Positions 12,358 through 19,433 of a DNA stretch of 49,398 nt are shown in pieces (positions within the stretch are counted from its first letter, which is position 1; each line of letters starts with the position of its first letter). Source of the DNA: Oscillospiraceae bacterium (GTDB lineage Bacteria > Bacillota > Clostridia > Oscillospirales > Oscillospiraceae); NCBI GenBank assembly GCA_030625685.1, contig DAOUQJ010000013.1, positions 1 to 49,398 of the forward strand, in the 5' to 3' direction. The position numbers were made by a program, and so were the translations under genes. Under the pieces are notes generated by a model. The model did not search any database and had not been told where the DNA came from. It worked only from the letters and a program-made list of their open reading frames with translations.

Positions 12358-12397
12358 GGGCGACAACAGATACACCTTCTGTTGTCGCCCCTTTTTT
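12358..12397. terminator. Strong intrinsic terminator
   Basis: A 13-bp stem GGGCGACAACAGA / TCTGTTGTCGCCC with a 7-base loop and a T-run on the + strand. It ends the TolC-like transcript and abuts the stop of the convergent gene. Confidence 0.85.
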
Positions 12398-12770
12398 ATT
12401 TTACATAGATACCAAATTCTTCTGGCACTAACCAATCTATGACTTCTTGTCCTTGTTTCGTTAGCCCCAAGCTCCCACATCTCATGTTTACATTAGATTG
12501 AAACATTCCGTAATCAACATTCGTAATAGGTAAGTCAGCATCAACTGTAATGAGTTTTTTTGCTTCAAGCGCAGCTATAACTTCTGAACATTGCTTGCTG
12601 TCATCATTAAGCAAAATATATCTCAATTTTTCATTTTCTATCGTCTGAACGACAGGAAGAAACGCGTATTGCGCAAGAACCATCAGTAACGCTACTTCTT
12701 CACTGCAGAGCAAAATTTCACTAGATGGCAAACCGCAACATCCACCACTGCATGAGTGACAGTGTTTCAT
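12396..12770 (-). CDS. Hypothetical protein with N-terminal Cys/His cluster
   Basis: A 124-residue protein from the ATG at 12770; AAGGG lies 9 bases upstream, just inside the preceding gene's end. The N-terminus reads MKHCHSCSGGCCG, a dense Cys/His cluster that could bind metal. The rest looks like a small winged-helix-like alpha/beta domain (EEVALLMVLAQYAFLPV ... GSLGLTKQGQEVIDWLV), similar in style to small MarR-like wings, but I do not recognise a family. It sits 4 bases after the thioesterase stop and is co-transcribed. Confidence 0.75.
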   Translation of the reverse strand: MKHCHSCSGGCCGLPSSEILLCSEEVALLMVLAQYAFLPVVQTIENEKLRYILLNDDSKQCSEVIAALEAKKLITVDADLPITNVDYGMFQSNVNMRCGSLGLTKQGQEVIDWLVPEEFGIYVK

Positions 12771-12774
12771 GCTA

Positions 12775-13185
12775 TCAACCCTTAGCCTTCTGCTCAAAAG
12801 ATGATTCGTCTACAATGACGCGCTCATGCACTCCTTCACCAATGAGACCTTGCTCATCAGAAGCTGTTACGCGAAAAACAAGACGTTTTCCTTTAATCTC
12901 AGTCAGTTCAGATTCCGCTGTAACACTCATCCCAATTGGTGTTGGTTTGATATGTTTAACATCCATCTTAATGCCAACCGTTCCTTGTCCTTCTTCTAAA
13001 TGAGGAGCCACACTCGTCCAAGACGCTTCTTCCATTAAAGCAACCATGATTGCTGTAGATAACAAATTGACATTACCACTACCAACCACTTTTGCTGTTT
13101 TTGATTCATCCACAAAGCACCCAGCTTTTCCTTTGATTCCATTTTCTAACACTTTAATGTCACCTCCAAAGTTTTGTACTTTCAT
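12775..13185 (-). CDS. Hotdog-fold acyl-CoA thioesterase (FlK-like)
   Basis: A 136-residue hotdog thioesterase that hydrolyses acyl-CoA. The Thr-Glu-His arrangement of the FlK family is visible: Thr44, Glu52 and His78, with the same spacing as the known Thr42/Glu50/His76 triad. The Phe gate region is not clearly conserved, so fluoroacetyl-CoA specificity is not implied. It is followed by a Cys-rich small protein and is divergent from a CoA-transferase gene, which suggests a shared role in short acyl-CoA turnover. Confidence 0.85.
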   Translation of the reverse strand: MKVQNFGGDIKVLENGIKGKAGCFVDESKTAKVVGSGNVNLLSTAIMVALMEEASWTSVAPHLEEGQGTVGIKMDVKHIKPTPIGMSVTAESELTEIKGKRLVFRVTASDEQGLIGEGVHERVIVDESSFEQKAKG

Positions 13186-13393
13186 ATTATATCATTTTTT
13201 TTTCAAAGTAAATTATTAATAGCTGAAATATTCTGTCTATTAATCTAAGGCATAATTCATAAATTATCCCCATTCTTTTTCAATTTTATCTATGAAATTA
13301 TTGACTTTTCTGCTATCATGGTATAGCATAATTTTGTGTGTTATTACCCATGGTTTATTTAGGATTAATTTACCAAAACAGGAGGAAATTTAA

Positions 13394-14749
13394 ATGAGCA
13401 AAAAACTAGAGGAATACCTATCCAGAAAATATGTAGGTATGTCCCATAAGGAGATTTATGATTCCAAGCACGGAACTCTACAAAACGCCTTAGATTTAAT
13501 TGAGGGTGGAGATTGCATTTGTTTTAGTACTCATGCAAACGAACCTAAAATTTTCTTTGAAAACTTACATACAATTGCTGATCGCATTGATAATCCAGTG
13601 CAAATGTGGAGCACAATTCACAAATATCCATATGAAGTGCTTACTTCCACTGATTCAAAAATCATGGAAAAATTCCATATGAACACATTTTTCTATGATG
13701 GATATCTTCGTGAATCCCATCCTCGTGAAATGAATACGTACTTCCCTGTTAACCTACATAACTACGGCAAGGAACTGCGCAAAGTCGAAGGACTAACTCC
13801 AAACGTTTTTGTCGCTCAAGTTTCTGAAATGGACGAATATGGCTACTGCCATCTGTCCTGCGACCTTCAACATACATTAGAATCATTCTATACTGCTGAC
13901 AAAGTCATTTTTGAGGTCAATAAAAGAACACCAAAAGTTGGTGGTGAAACTGCACTACCAATCTTCTATGCTGACGTAGTATACGAAGTGGATGAACCAC
14001 TATTCCAACTACAAGACCCTCCAATGGGTGAAGCTGAAAAAGCTGTTGCTGGCTACTGCTCTGAAATGGTTAAAGATGGCGACTGTATCCAACTTGGTTT
14101 TGGTGGTATTCCTAACGCAATTGGCGCTTCTTTGATGGATCGCCTAGACTTAGGTATTCACACTGAACAAATCGGTTCTTCCATGGCTAGACTTATGGAT
14201 TGTGGTGCCGTTACTAACCGTCATAAAAACTTAGACAAAGGTATCACTGTAGGTACATTTATCTTAGGTGATGACTTCCTTTATAACTATGTAAATGAGC
14301 ACCCACGTCTACAACTTAAAAAAGGTAGCTACACAAACGACCCATTCATCATTGCCCAACAAGATAACATGGTTTCCATCAACGCTGCATTGCAAATCGA
14401 CCTCACAGGTCAAGTTTCAGCGGAAGCAATTGGAACCAAGCAATTCTCTGGTACTGGCGGTGCTACTGACTTTGCTTATGGTGCATATCACTCCAAAGGC
14501 GGTAGAGCAATGCTAGCTCAAGTATCTACCACAAAAAAAGGCACAATGTCCAGAATTCAACCAACATTGCAACCTGGTTCCATCGTAACTGTTTCTCGTA
14601 ACCTAACCGATATGGTTGTTACTGAATACGGTATCGCAAAACTTCGTCAACGCACAGTGAAACAACGTGTTGAAGAACTGATTTCCGTTGCTCACCCAGA
14701 CTTTAGAGCAGAACTTCGTCAAGAAGCTAACAAGTATATGTTCTATTAA
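13394..14749 (+). CDS. Acetyl-CoA hydrolase/transferase family (4-hydroxybutyrate/butyryl-CoA:acetate CoA-transferase type)
   Basis: A 451-residue protein, usual for Cat2/But-type CoA-transferases. These swap CoA between acetate and acyl groups in butyrate or related fermentation. Visible: the N-terminal domain, the GFGGIPNAIG loop (about 237-246), the EQIGSSM region around the expected catalytic Glu, and the C-terminal GGATDFAYGAYHSKGG segment. RBS GGAGG is 7 bases upstream. The exact acyl substrate cannot be read from sequence. Codon use looks high-expression (regular, C-ending codons). A strong terminator follows. Confidence 0.88.
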   Translation: MSKKLEEYLSRKYVGMSHKEIYDSKHGTLQNALDLIEGGDCICFSTHANEPKIFFENLHTIADRIDNPVQMWSTIHKYPYEVLTSTDSKIMEKFHMNTFFYDGYLRESHPREMNTYFPVNLHNYGKELRKVEGLTPNVFVAQVSEMDEYGYCHLSCDLQHTLESFYTADKVIFEVNKRTPKVGGETALPIFYADVVYEVDEPLFQLQDPPMGEAEKAVAGYCSEMVKDGDCIQLGFGGIPNAIGASLMDRLDLGIHTEQIGSSMARLMDCGAVTNRHKNLDKGITVGTFILGDDFLYNYVNEHPRLQLKKGSYTNDPFIIAQQDNMVSINAALQIDLTGQVSAEAIGTKQFSGTGGATDFAYGAYHSKGGRAMLAQVSTTKKGTMSRIQPTLQPGSIVTVSRNLTDMVVTEYGIAKLRQRTVKQRVEELISVAHPDFRAELRQEANKYMFY

Positions 14750-14766
14750 TTACTTGCACTTATATT

Positions 14767-14810
14767 AAATTATGTCACACAAATTTACTTTGTGTGACAT
14801 AATTTTTCAA
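14767..14810. terminator. Intrinsic terminator after CoA-transferase
   Basis: A perfect 17-bp stem from 14767 to 14805 with loop TTTAC and a run of T at its 3' edge. Confidence 0.85.
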
Positions 14811-14893
14811 TATTCTCTTGACTATTTTTTTAAATTCTGCTAAAATAGGCAATGTTGTTTGAAGACATTTTTCAATTCAATTAGAAAGAATAT

Positions 14894-14986
14894 GGAGAAG
14901 TCGCGTAGTCCGGCCGAGCGCGCACGATTGGAAATCGTGTAGGCCCCAAAAGGGTCTCGAGGGTTCGAATCCCTCCTTCTCCGCCA
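14894..14986 (+). tRNA. tRNA-Ser (anticodon GGA)
   Basis: A 93-nt class II tRNA with acceptor pairing GGAGAAG / CTTCTCC, discriminator G and encoded CCA. The anticodon stem CACGA / TCGTG encloses loop TTGGAAA, so the anticodon at 14930-14932 is GGA. The variable arm AGGCCCCAAAAGGGTCT is long, as expected for Ser. The T-loop TTCGAAT is intact. It marks the edge between core chromosome and mobile DNA and is a likely integration target. Confidence 0.95.
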
Positions 14987-14991
14987 AACTT

Positions 14992-15036
14992 GAAACCCCC
15001 GATATTGCTAGAAAACCTAGTGATATCGGGGGTTTC
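14992..15036. terminator. Hairpin after tRNA-Ser
   Basis: A 14-bp outer stem (GAAACCCCCGATAT / ATATCGGGGGTTTC) with an imperfect inner stem, starting 5 bases after the CCA. It would end tRNA transcription, but the T-run is weak. Confidence 0.65.
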
Positions 15037-15092
15037 TATGTGTTTCGTTTGTTCGTTTTTAGGATATTTTATGCACAAATGTGCGTACTTAG

Positions 15093-15113
15093 TGTCGTAA
15101 AATTGTCGTAAAA
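15093..15113. repeat. Direct repeat TGTCGTAAAA x2 (integrase arm-site style)
   Basis: Two exact 10-bp copies 11 bp apart, about 110 bp from the tRNA-Ser 3' end, with a GCACA-AA-TGTGC palindrome at 15073-15084. Such short paired repeats beside a tRNA 3' end are typical of attP arm sites bound by tyrosine integrases. Gap 14987-15302 otherwise holds only the tRNA terminator and an extended -10 (TGCTATAAT, 15193-15201). Confidence 0.45.
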
Positions 15114-15302
15114 ACATCTTATAAATCAAGTTGAAATACTTAAAACGTTTCTCTTATCGTAGTTATTTATATTATATTATTCTTTCAAATTGTGCTATAA
15201 TAATTCTTACTTAATATTAATTTCTAAATTCAAATAATTGCAATAATGAGAAGTTACTTAGACAACCTTACATTTTATGCTTAAAGAAAGAAAGTGAACT
15301 AA

Positions 15303-16520
15303 ATGTCAATGTATGGAGAACACAAGATTAAAAATGATGCATTAAAAAGATGGGCTAAAAGCATATCTTTAAAAGAAATCAATTTTGTTGACATTGGTGG
15401 AGATTCATTCGAAGTAACTCCTGAAGATAAGGAAGTATTAGAAACTCAAGTCAAAGTGTTTTCGAGATTGATTGAAAACATGAAGCCTGACGAGAGACTG
15501 AGGTCTTTCCGCGGTATACTCTCCCCTCTTTTCTATAACGCTTTCTTTCGTGTGAATAACAGTGCCATACGTATAGCGAACTATTATGAGTGTTTACTGA
15601 CACCTAGCAATATTAAAACTTATAAAAAAATAATTAAAGGCTTTGATTATCTAGAAATAGGTTCAGTCCAACTGTATGATGGAAGGACATGCATAGGAGA
15701 AATTGGAAAAAAAAGTAGTCTATTTTTCAGTATTTTTTATGAGTACTTTATAAACGAAGGCAAATATGGTGATATCCAACATATACATTCAAATCATGAT
15801 GAATTTATGTCTATTCAATTGTTCGATATCGAAAATTTATCTAATGATGTTATAAGTCAGATGATCAATGAAATATTATTGAAAATATCAATGGATCATG
15901 ATTTAGATTTTTCAATAGTTGAACTGGATTCTAACTATAAAGCAGAAGGTGAAGCAAAAATCTACGGGACACAATTTCATTCAGTTGAATTTGAACAGAT
16001 ACCCGCCTTGTACTTCAGCAATGCTCTACACACACAAGACGCACGATTAGCCTATTTAAGCTACTACCAAGTTTTAGAGTATTTTTTTGTTAGAGCTCAA
16101 AACAATCACTTCTTAGAGAAATATAATGCGTTATCAATTCCGCCTATAGATCATAATGAACTTAGAAAAGTATTACAGCATTACAAAAACTCTTTAAATG
16201 AGAGAGATTCATTAAAACTTGTTTTAAAAAGTAGTTTGAATATAGAAAAATTTAAATCTTGGCTTGCTTTAGACGATGAACGAATAAGAAAATTCTGTGA
16301 TTCAAAGAAAAACTCACTAGACCTTTCAAAAAGCGATGAACAAATAATCAATAAACTAGGTGAACGCATATACACTGTAAGGTGCGCTATAGCACATTCG
16401 AAAGGCGATGTTGATGATTATATTGCAATTCCGTTCATAAGCAACAGTGAAATTTACAGAGAAATTGAATTAATTAAATATGTTGCATATGAAGGACTTA
16501 AATCATGTTCGAACCATTGA
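15303..16520 (+). CDS. Large HEPN-domain protein (Apea-HEPN-like), putative defence RNase
   Basis: A 405-residue protein. The N-terminal two-thirds is an unassigned alpha/beta domain (IGSVQLYDGRTCIGEIG about 117-133; ALYFSNALHTQDARLAYLSYYQVLEYFF about 237-264 resembles the start of Apea-type helical domains). The C-terminus has RIYTVRCAIAHSKGD with Arg360-x4-His365, the HEPN RNase motif. HEPN proteins often cleave RNA in abortive-infection or toxin systems. Start ATG at 15303 with a modest RBS; a second ATG lies at 15309. It is AT-rich, lies between tRNA-Ser and the tRNA-Arg fragment, and has no visible partner in the same operon. Confidence 0.75.
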   Translation: MSMYGEHKIKNDALKRWAKSISLKEINFVDIGGDSFEVTPEDKEVLETQVKVFSRLIENMKPDERLRSFRGILSPLFYNAFFRVNNSAIRIANYYECLLTPSNIKTYKKIIKGFDYLEIGSVQLYDGRTCIGEIGKKSSLFFSIFYEYFINEGKYGDIQHIHSNHDEFMSIQLFDIENLSNDVISQMINEILLKISMDHDLDFSIVELDSNYKAEGEAKIYGTQFHSVEFEQIPALYFSNALHTQDARLAYLSYYQVLEYFFVRAQNNHFLEKYNALSIPPIDHNELRKVLQHYKNSLNERDSLKLVLKSSLNIEKFKSWLALDDERIRKFCDSKKNSLDLSKSDEQIINKLGERIYTVRCAIAHSKGDVDDYIAIPFISNSEIYREIELIKYVAYEGLKSCSNH

Positions 16521-16550
16521 TATTAAATTGTGAAAGAAAAAAGTACGAGA

Positions 16551-16600
16551 TCAGATTCCGGTTCTGAGGGTTGGGGGTTCGAGTCCCTTCTGGCATGCCA
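16551..16600 (+). pseudogene. 3' fragment of tRNA-Arg (CCG)
   Basis: The sequence starts exactly at the 5' strand of the anticodon stem (TCAGA), continues through loop TTCCGGT (anticodon CCG), stem TCTGA, T-loop TTCGAGT, acceptor 3' strand CTGGCAT, discriminator G and CCA. No 5' half (expected to begin with a sequence like ATGCCAG) is present upstream. A tRNA piece from the anticodon to CCA is what tyrosine integrases use as an att core, so this is probably an attachment-site scar. Confidence 0.8.
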
Positions 16601-16611
16601 AGTGAAAAAGC

Positions 16612-16652
16612 ACCGAAAACACTGTATTATCAATTGTTTTCGGTACTTTTTT
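16612..16652 (+). terminator. Intrinsic terminator after tRNA-Arg fragment
   Basis: Stem ACCGAAAAC / GTTTTCGGT, loop of 15, then T-run. It begins 12 bases after the CCA, as in an original tRNA operon end or a phage-end terminator. Confidence 0.7.
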
Positions 16653-16687
16653 ATTGCTTTTCAACTCTTGCAATTGAACAATGTAAG

Positions 16688-16706
16688 GGTAAAAGTAGGT
16701 AAAAAC
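16688..16706. repeat. Direct repeat GGTAAAA x2 beside the tRNA-Arg fragment
   Basis: Two GGTAAAA copies 10 bp apart about 90 bp right of the tRNA fragment, analogous to the TGTCGTAAAA pair beside tRNA-Ser. It looks like a second, different set of integrase arm sites. The 367-bp gap 16601-16967 holds this pair, the terminator and the promoter/operator of the next gene. Confidence 0.35.
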
Positions 16707-16905
16707 AGGACATTTGAGCGTGCCAAATGTGTGACAATTTTTTTGCATCAATTCATATTCCGAATTATAGGTATCTCAAAAAAACTTTACTTTAAATTTA
16801 ATCAGTTAATCTACTAGCTAAAGACACAGTAAACCCTAATAATAAACAAAGCTTGAGGTATTTTCTCATTATAGACACTTCTAATTTCAGTGTTTAATAA
16901 ACCTC

Positions 16906-16950
16906 TTGTTACAAACATTTCAATATTGTATAATGATATCATTATACAAT
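16906..16950 (+). promoter_or_regulatory. Promoter overlapped by a perfect 26-bp palindrome
   Basis: TTGTTA (16906-16911), 17 bases, TATAAT (16929-16934). A perfect palindrome spans 16925-16950 (half-site ATTGTATAATGAT) and covers the -10 and start region, ending 17 bases before the ATG of the AbiJ-like gene. A protein bound here would block transcription. Confidence 0.7.
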
Positions 16951-16967
16951 AAAAGGAAATAATATTT

Positions 16968-17882
16968 ATGTTTGAACTTTACTCAAAAAGAATACTAAAC
17001 AAGCAGGGTGAACCTGATGTATATATATATGATGAATTTCCTGAAAATTTCAGAAATCAAGTGTTTTATACTCTTTCAGATGTGTTGGATTTTTATCAAA
17101 ATAAAGGAACTGATGGTGTTTGGAATTATCTTCATGATACTTTCGCCCGAGAAGTTGGCTTAAAAACTCTATATGAATATTATCTTAATAAACGAACGCA
17201 AATCGAACATTTTATTACTAACGCTAATGATCAATCATTTCTAGACTTTTTAGACTACTCTTTCAATCTAATTAGTAGACTCAAATCTGCTCCCCCTAAA
17301 AACATTAGCTTTTCTAAAGAACATATCAATGTCATTGATACTGCCATAAATCAACTCAATTTCCGTTTAAAGCAACATAATCTTGGATATGAGTTTATCA
17401 ACGAAGCAATTATCAGAAAGGACAATCAATTATTGCATCAGGAAACAATCAAACCTGCTTTAAAACTTCTAGTAGAGAATGGGTTTGATGGACCTGAAAA
17501 TGAATTTTTTAACGCATTTGAACATAGACGCAAAGGTAACAATAAAGATGCTATTTTATATGCACTTAAAGCTTTTGAAAGCACAATGAAGGCTATTTGC
17601 AACGGATGTAATTATACATATGATTCCTCTAAAGCGTCAGCCAAAGAACTAATTTCCATTTTACAAAAGAACAGTTTCTATCCGGAATATTTAAACAACC
17701 ATATTTCAGGATTACGAAACACATTGGAAAATGGACTACCCACTGTGCGAAATAAAACATCTGGTCATGGACAAGGCGAAACAGTTGTAAATGTTTCAGA
17801 TGAATTTGCAGAATATGCTCTTAATTTAGCTGCTACGAATATTGTGCTTCTAGTAAAAATATTCTATAAGAAAAAGAGTTGA
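16968..17882 (+). CDS. STM4504/CBY_0614 family protein (AbiJ-type N-domain plus HEPN)
   Basis: A 304-residue protein. The N-terminus MFELYSKRILNKQGEPDVYI matches the STM4504/CBY_0614 family start, with an AbiJ-like N-terminal domain to about residue 95. The C-terminal half is an abortive-infection type helical domain with AILYALKAFESTMKAIC (about 195-211) and VRNKTSGHGQG, giving Arg261-x5-His267 of the HEPN kind. Family members are linked with phage defence; RNA cleavage is inferred. RBS is AAAGGAAAT. Transcription is probably held by the overlapping palindrome just upstream. Confidence 0.8.
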   Translation: MFELYSKRILNKQGEPDVYIYDEFPENFRNQVFYTLSDVLDFYQNKGTDGVWNYLHDTFAREVGLKTLYEYYLNKRTQIEHFITNANDQSFLDFLDYSFNLISRLKSAPPKNISFSKEHINVIDTAINQLNFRLKQHNLGYEFINEAIIRKDNQLLHQETIKPALKLLVENGFDGPENEFFNAFEHRRKGNNKDAILYALKAFESTMKAICNGCNYTYDSSKASAKELISILQKNSFYPEYLNNHISGLRNTLENGLPTVRNKTSGHGQGETVVNVSDEFAEYALNLAATNIVLLVKIFYKKKS

Positions 17883-17956
17883 TCTTAATTCAAAAAAGGT
17901 AATTATTTTTCACTGCATTATGCCTATAATATAAAAATTTTCTAAGGAGAATTAGA

Positions 17957-19054
17957 ATGAACACCCAAAGAGAAGAAAAAGAAAAGAAGAGAAAAAAAGA
18001 AGAGAAAGAAGAAGAGAAAGAAGAAAAAAAAGAAGAGAAAAAAAAGAAAAAAGAAAAAAAGAAGCTTGATAAGGAAAAATCGCTATTAACCTTACCCGCA
18101 ATTATTATCATGTTAGTGAGCATTATATTATATATATTAGTTTATATTGTAGAGAAACAAGATCAAGAACACATTATATTGCATAATTTTCTTTTAAATG
18201 CAGCCAATGTTTTAATGGCAGTTAGTATTGGATCTTTAGTTATTGAATTCTATGGTTTTATTGATTATATGAAAAACCGTATAAGGGAAGTTTTATTGGG
18301 TGATGATTATATAAAAGTTTTATCTGATGACAAAAAAAAGGAATTAAAAATGAAATTAGACAAACATTTGTATTATCCAAACGCCACTATAAGAAAAGAT
18401 GATTTATTTTACTTTGTACAAGAAGAAATAACGCCTCTTTTACAAGACTATTTTTATAAAGAGTATATTATTTCGATTGATTTAGAGTTTGAAGAAAAAT
18501 ATATCAAAAAAAAGATTACAAAAAAGATGGTACTACAAAACCTTGATAAGCAAAAGGAAATAATACTTGATGATATAATAAAGCTCAACTTAAAAAAAAT
18601 CCCAGAATTACCTGATGAAGAACAATTTAAAGTGTTAACCTTTAAATTAGATAATCAAACCTATTCATACACAACTGATCGCGATGAAAACAATGAAGAT
18701 CCATATAGTTTGTACGATCACGTAATAACAGTGAAGCATAACAATATATGCTTCAAAGAAAACGCAACATTATTAGTGGAATATGAAACGCGCTCATTAA
18801 AAGAAGATTGCTATTTTTCAACAAGATTAAACAAACCATGTCACCATTATTGCATTCATATGAATTATGATCAAAACAAGGTTGATATGTATGCTCAAGG
18901 TTTCGGTTTTATGGATCATGGAAATAATGATAGAAAAGAAATGCGAACCGTTTTGAATGGAAAAGTAATTCGTTTTACAGATTGGATTTTGCCAGGTGAC
19001 GGAACAATATTTATGTTCAAAGAAAAGAAAAATCATGCATCTTGTATTGACTAA
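17957..19054 (+). CDS. Two-TM membrane protein with Lys/Glu head and large cytosolic domain
   Basis: A 365-residue protein with RBS AAGGAGA. Residues 4-43 are almost only Lys and Glu. Two hydrophobic helices follow (about 46-68 and 76-100), then a soluble alpha/beta domain of about 260 residues (ENATLLVEYETRSLKEDCYF ... DWILPGDGTIFMFKEKK), which is beta-rich near its end and unrecognised. Two TM helices plus a cytosolic sensor-like domain recall membrane effectors of antiphage systems, but I assign no family. It follows the AbiJ-like gene by 74 bases and may be its partner or an independent cargo gene. Confidence 0.8.
   Translation: MNTQREEKEKKRKKEEKEEEKEEKKEEKKKKKEKKKLDKEKSLLTLPAIIIMLVSIILYILVYIVEKQDQEHIILHNFLLNAANVLMAVSIGSLVIEFYGFIDYMKNRIREVLLGDDYIKVLSDDKKKELKMKLDKHLYYPNATIRKDDLFYFVQEEITPLLQDYFYKEYIISIDLEFEEKYIKKKITKKMVLQNLDKQKEIILDDIIKLNLKKIPELPDEEQFKVLTFKLDNQTYSYTTDRDENNEDPYSLYDHVITVKHNNICFKENATLLVEYETRSLKEDCYFSTRLNKPCHHYCIHMNYDQNKVDMYAQGFGFMDHGNNDRKEMRTVLNGKVIRFTDWILPGDGTIFMFKEKKNHASCID
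17967..18064 (+). repeat. 98-nt uninterrupted polypurine tract
   Basis: Every base from 17967 to 18064 on the + strand is A or G, in irregular GAA/GAG/AAA units coding for the Lys/Glu head. Such tracts slip in replication and can form triplex DNA. Any change not a multiple of three would switch the gene off. Confidence 0.85.
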
Positions 19055-19075
19055 CAACATAAGATAGTATATAAT
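19047..19075 (+). promoter_or_regulatory. Near-consensus SigA promoter
   Basis: TTGACT (19047-19052), 17-base spacer, TATAAT (19070-19075). The -35 overlaps the stop codon of the two-TM protein gene. It points into a gene-free structured segment. Confidence 0.75.
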
Positions 19076-19081
19076 TTGTGG

Positions 19082-19312
19082 ATAAAAATAAAGTTTGTAA
19101 GTGAAAATTAAAAACTAAATATGTGTAGTAAGGAAAATGGTGATTATAATGATTATGGAAGACGAACGATTATAATCGAAAAGATTAATTCGAAAATTAA
19201 CGACAAAACAAAGTCGTTTTTAAAAAGCAGGAGATGGAAAGCCTCCCTCTCCTATAACTAGCAGAAGAAACCTCCACCTTTGCATCAAGTATGCTAAGGT
19301 GGAGGTTTTTCA
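19082..19312 (+). ncRNA. Candidate free-standing small RNA (about 230 nt)
   Basis: The segment starts just after a near-consensus promoter and ends at a strong intrinsic terminator, with no good reading frame between. It carries the palindrome CGATTATAATCG (19167-19178), hairpin ACGAC/GTCGT with T-run (19200-19220), hairpin AGGAGA/TCTCCT (19229-19253) and the terminator hairpin (19268-19308). It could be a regulatory RNA, an antitoxin-like RNA for the upstream gene or a phage-borne sRNA. The only start codon with an RBS gives a 12-residue peptide. Confidence 0.5.
19268..19310 (+). terminator. Intrinsic terminator
   Basis: A 13-bp stem AAACCTCCACCTT / AAGGTGGAGGTTT, extended inward by GCAT/ATGC, then TTTTT. 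Confidence 0.85.
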
Positions 19313-19349
19313 ATTATTTAATTTATCTTATTAACACATTTCAATAAAT

Positions 19350-19377
19350 TTGTTTTTTTTACAAAATATGCTATAAT
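19350..19377 (+). promoter_or_regulatory. Promoter for the YjzC-like gene
   Basis: TTGTTT, 16 bases, then TATAAT (19372-19377) preceded by TGC (extended -10). It is 57 bases before the ATG, which has an AAGGAGG RBS. Confidence 0.6.
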
Positions 19378-19433
19378 GATTTACGATTAGTGGGAAGGCG
19401 ATACAACCTGTAATTAATAAAGGAGGTGCTAGA

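Noticed and set aside
14881-15129. An 82-codon minus-strand frame with the GGEGGIRTLE pattern
   Set aside because: It is antisense to tRNA-Ser; this peptide pattern is a known artefact of tRNA genes.
14987-16600. A complete small integrative element between tRNA-Ser and the tRNA-Arg fragment
   Set aside because: The two tRNA 3' ends differ and there is no integrase inside, so a simple att-bounded unit is not supported.
16551-16751. A minus-strand frame ending CQKGLEPPTLRTGI
   Set aside because: It is the antisense of the tRNA-Arg fragment, another common tRNA artefact.
17890-18123. A minus-strand Phe/Ser-rich frame over the polypurine tract
   Set aside because: It is simply the complement of the Lys/Glu codons and has no RBS.
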